From Petrimonas sp. (GTDB lineage: Bacteria > Bacteroidota > Bacteroidia > Bacteroidales > Dysgonomonadaceae), in assembly GCA_012839475.1 (NCBI GenBank), contig DUNG01000016.1:62001-126000 (forward strand): 64,000 nucleotides of DNA, written 5' to 3'. Position 1 is the stretch's first letter. Each line of letters begins with the position of its first letter. Both the position numbers and the translations under genes were made by a program. Below the pieces are notes generated by a model that worked only from the letters and a program-made list of their open reading frames with translations, was not told the DNA's origin and searched no databases. Shown here one piece after another: positions 61,092 to 64,000 of the stretch.

Positions 61092-62117
61092 TTACAAAAA
61101 ACCGGCGGGGAGCTGCATCGTGACGCAGTGCAGCGAACCCGACTGCTTGATAAGCGGCTGGCAATCGATGCCGATCACCTCCCTATCGGGGAAAGCGGTC
61201 TGTAGCTGCCTCTTCGCGACGTCGTCCTTCGGGGAGCCGTAGCAAGGCATCAAGACCGCCCCGTTGATGATCAGGAAGTTGGCGTACGTGGCGGGCAGGC
61301 GCCTCCCCTCGTGATACAAGGCATCCGCCATGGGCAGCGGCAGCAGCCGGTAAGGTTCGCCACCAGGGGTAACGAAAGCCCTCAGTTCCCGCTCCATCTC
61401 CTTAAGCTCCCCGTGGTGGATATCCTCCTCGTCGTCACAAGCCACGTAAGCGATGGTCTTCTCGTCGCAAAAGCGAGCCAGGGTATCGATATGGCTATCG
61501 GTGTCGTCTCCTTCCAGGAAGCCGTGGTTCAACCACAACACCCGCTTAACCCCGAGCGTCAGTTTCAGCTGCTCCTCCACCTGCTCCCGGTTGAGTGCCC
61601 CGTTCCTGTTGGGCGAAAGCAGGCAGCGGGAGGTGGTCAGGAGCGTTCCTGTCCCGTCCGTCTCGATAGAGCCCCCCTCCAGGATAAAGTCCAAGCGGTT
61701 CAGGTAGCGCACGTCCGGCAGATAAGCCGATCGGTCGTATAGATGGCGGGTGATCCGGTTGTCGAGGTTCGCGGCGAATTTCAACCCCCAGCCGTTAAAG
61801 CCAAAGTCGATCAGCAGGGGTCGCCCCCCGTCGAGCAGACCCACGCCCCCGTGGTCGCGTGTCCAGGAGTCGTTACTCGGGACCTCGTGCAGAAGCAGGT
61901 TCGCCCGCTCTCCCGCGGTAAAGTAAGCCGCCACCTCCCGGGCATCCTGGCACGCCACCAGCAGCTTCTCCCGCTTGAGGATCTCTTTCGAGAGGGCGAT
62001 GTAGCAGCCGGTCACCTCCTCCAGGTTATCCTTCCAGTCGGTTTCTCGATGCGGCCAGGTCAGTTGAACCCCGCTCTGCGGGTACCACTCGGCCGGGAAA
62101 AAAAGTCCATCCTTCAT
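61092..62117 (-). CDS. aguA: Agmatine deiminase
   Basis: FFPAEWYPQSGVQLTWPHRETDW, SNDSWTRDHGGVGL, LEGGSIETDGTGTLLTT, DDTDSHIDTLARF, MPCYGSPKDD motifs. Confidence 0.93.
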   Translation of the reverse strand: MKDGLFFPAEWYPQSGVQLTWPHRETDWKDNLEEVTGCYIALSKEILKREKLLVACQDAREVAAYFTAGERANLLLHEVPSNDSWTRDHGGVGLLDGGRPLLIDFGFNGWGLKFAANLDNRITRHLYDRSAYLPDVRYLNRLDFILEGGSIETDGTGTLLTTSRCLLSPNRNGALNREQVEEQLKLTLGVKRVLWLNHGFLEGDDTDSHIDTLARFCDEKTIAYVACDDEEDIHHGELKEMERELRAFVTPGGEPYRLLPLPMADALYHEGRRLPATYANFLIINGAVLMPCYGSPKDDVAKRQLQTAFPDREVIGIDCQPLIKQSGSLHCVTMQLPAGFL

Positions 62118-62219
62118 GGTTACCCCTTCCTTGGTTGCTTTTACGGGAATATCCCTTGGTTGCCTTCTCGTGGGTTCCCAAAAGCTATCCCCGCTCAAGG
62201 TTCATTCCCAGACCCTCTA

Positions 62220-63008
62220 TCACCCATCCATGCTCCCCCTAACGATGCCTCGCCCGGAGGAGCGAATAAAGGCCAATACGTAGTCGCGCTCTTCCGATTC
62301 CGGCAGCTCCTTCTCGATACGCTCCGTGGCTTGGGTAACGTTAAGGCCCGACATGTAGAGGTAGCGGTATATCTCCTGGATGGAGTTGATCCGCTCGCTG
62401 GTGAAGCCCCGTCTGCGCAATCCCACGATATTGAGTCCCACGTAAACGATGGGATCCCGTCCCACCATCACGTAAGGGGGTATATCCTTCGGGATTTTTG
62501 ATCCCCCCTGGATCATCACGTGCGCGCCAATCCGGCAGAACTGGTGTACCAGGGTACCCCCGCTCAAGATGGCGTAGTCGTCAATCTCCACTTCACCCGC
62601 CAACTGCGTCGTGTTTCCCAGGATCACGTGGTCCTTAAGGATACAGTCGTGTGCCACGTGGCTGTAAGCCATGATCAGGCAGTCGTTACCCACCTTGGTG
62701 AACCCTTTCGAGGCGGTGCCCCGGTTCACCGTGGCGCACTCCCGGATGGTGGTATTATCGCCGATGATGGCGGTAGTCTCCTCTCCCCTGAACTTGAGGT
62801 CTTGCGGGATGGCCGACACGATGGCGTGGGGAAAAATCACACAGTTTTTACCGATTCGGGCGCCCTGCAGGATGGTGGCTTGCGCCATCACGCGGGTTCC
62901 TTCGCCAATCACGGTATCACGGTCAACGTAGGCAAAAGGCCCCACCACCACGTTATCGCCAAGGATCGCTTCGGGATGCACGAACGCTAAAGATGATACA
63001 GTCGTCAT
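62220..63008 (-). CDS. lpxA: Acyl-ACP--UDP-N-acetylglucosamine O-acyltransferase
   Basis: Left-handed beta-helix hexapeptide repeats; IRECATVNRGTASKGFTKVGNDCLIMAYSHVAHDCILKDHVILGN. Confidence 0.96.
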   Translation of the reverse strand: MTTVSSLAFVHPEAILGDNVVVGPFAYVDRDTVIGEGTRVMAQATILQGARIGKNCVIFPHAIVSAIPQDLKFRGEETTAIIGDNTTIRECATVNRGTASKGFTKVGNDCLIMAYSHVAHDCILKDHVILGNTTQLAGEVEIDDYAILSGGTLVHQFCRIGAHVMIQGGSKIPKDIPPYVMVGRDPIVYVGLNIVGLRRRGFTSERINSIQEIYRYLYMSGLNVTQATERIEKELPESEERDYVLAFIRSSGRGIVRGSMDG

Positions 63009-63041
63009 AGCTTCGATTCATGTTATCTATTCCAAGTTCAC

Positions 63042-64000
63042 TTACTTGTTCTTGATGATTTGCGCCGTGAAGTCGGCCTCCGAGACCACCTTGTCACCGA
63101 TGAACGCCAGTCCCCGCATGGTCGCGATGCCCCGGCGAATTTCACTGGTGAGTTCCACCCTGAAGATAAGGGTATCACCGGGGACCACCTTGTGGCGGAA
63201 CTTCACGTTATCGATCTTCAGGAAGTAGGTGGAGTAGCGCTCCGGCTCGTCCAGCCTCGACAACACGAAGAGGCCACCCACCTGCGCCATCGCCTCCACT
63301 TGCAGCACGCCCGGCATAACCGGCTCTTGCGGGAAGTGCCCCACGAAGAAGGGCTCGTTGGTCGTGGTGTTCTTCACGCCCACGATGAAGGTATCGGTCA
63401 TCTGGATCACCTTATCGACCATCAGGAACGGGTATCGGTGCGGGAGCAGCTCGCGGATGCGGATGTTGTCCATCACCGGCTCGGTATACACGTCGTAGAT
63501 GGGGGGCTGCACCTCGTTGAGCTTAATATCGCGGCGAATAAGCCTCGCCAGCTGGTTGTTGATCTTATGCCCGGGGCGAACGGCGATGACGCGTCCCTTG
63601 ATGGGCTTCCCCACCAGGGCCATATCGCCGATGATATCGAGCAGCTTGTGGCGTGCCGGCTCGTTGGGGAACTCCAGCTCGCGGTTGTTGAGGTAGCCCA
63701 GCTCGTTGGCATCGTGCCGCGGCACGTTCACCGCGTCGGCTATCTCGTCCAACTCCTCCTGCGGCAGCCGTCTCTCGTAGATCACGATCGCGTTGTCCAG
63801 GTTACCCCCCTTGATCAGTCCCGCCTTCCTGAGCTGCTGGATTTCGCGGACGAAGACGAAGGTGCGCGCGGGCGCGATCTCCGTCTCGTAGTCGGTCACC
63901 GAGTCCATGGTAGCCGACTGGTTGGGTATGATACGGGAATCAAACTCGATAAAGGAGTTGATGCAGAAGTCGGTATCGGGCAGCAGCGTCAGCTTCGACC
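63042..64000 (-). CDS. lpxC-fabZ: Bifunctional LpxC/FabZ, 5' end beyond window
   Basis: LpxC C-terminal half (TFVFVREIQQLRKAGLIKGGNLDNAIVIYE, HKLLDIIGDMALVGKPIKGRVIAVRPGHKINNQLA) fused to FabZ (LLPHRYPFLMVDKV, GHFPQEPVMPGVLQVEAMAQ); frame continues to 64000. Confidence 0.95.
   Translation of the reverse strand, partial: SKLTLLPDTDFCINSFIEFDSRIIPNQSATMDSVTDYETEIAPARTFVFVREIQQLRKAGLIKGGNLDNAIVIYERRLPQEELDEIADAVNVPRHDANELGYLNNRELEFPNEPARHKLLDIIGDMALVGKPIKGRVIAVRPGHKINNQLARLIRRDIKLNEVQPPIYDVYTEPVMDNIRIRELLPHRYPFLMVDKVIQMTDTFIVGVKNTTTNEPFFVGHFPQEPVMPGVLQVEAMAQVGGLFVLSRLDEPERYSTYFLKIDNVKFRHKVVPGDTLIFRVELTSEIRRGIATMRGLAFIGDKVVSEADFTAQIIKNK

Noticed and set aside
60142-62117. aguA/aguB agmatine pathway
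   Set aside because: Standard two-gene agmatine-to-putrescine pathway; motifs intact, nothing unusual seen.
62220-64000. lpxA and fused lpxC-fabZ
   Set aside because: The LpxC-FabZ fusion is a known Bacteroidota arrangement, so not reported as novel.
1-64000. tRNA/rRNA genes, transposases, phage genes
   Set aside because: None recognised by eye; a tRNAscan/Infernal run would be needed to exclude small RNAs formally.

Overview
This is a Bacteroidota chromosomal window, Dysgonomonadaceae/Porphyromonadaceae-like judging from gene content and TTG-N20-TAnnTTTG promoters. It carries about 45 protein genes. Housekeeping genes include rnr, dapB, lepB, gltX, a pgpH-like gene, guaA, floA, dut, pnp, an EF-G paralog, aguA/aguB, lpxA and lpxC-fabZ. 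There is also a GH130-type polysaccharide utilization locus with its hybrid two-component regulator, an arylpyruvate-oxidation operon (iorAB-paaK-ACT-aminotransferase), a convergent pair of Stealth-family genes beside a decayed GT11 remnant, and an ECF-sigma / Spy-like / DxDxDG-repeat envelope-stress operon. I saw no CRISPR array, tRNA, rRNA, transposase or phage genes. The observations most worth following are: (1) a GuaA whose glutaminase domain looks vestigial (catalytic Cys replaced, about half the domain missing, a periodic Ser/Ala/Gly linker in its place) while the ATP-pyrophosphatase and dimerization parts look intact; (2) a dispersed intergenic repeat family with covarying palindromes around an invariant CAAG centre; (3) two near-identical ~110-nt elements ending in terminator-like hairpins that flank the ECF-sigma operon as direct repeats; (4) a 15 x 7-nt array abutting the start codon of an aminotransferase gene, plus several other tandem arrays, some of them inside conserved proteins; (5) an EF-G paralog in which the G3 motif DTPGH is changed to DCPGA. 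All calls come from reading the sequence and the supplied ORF translations; no database search was run.
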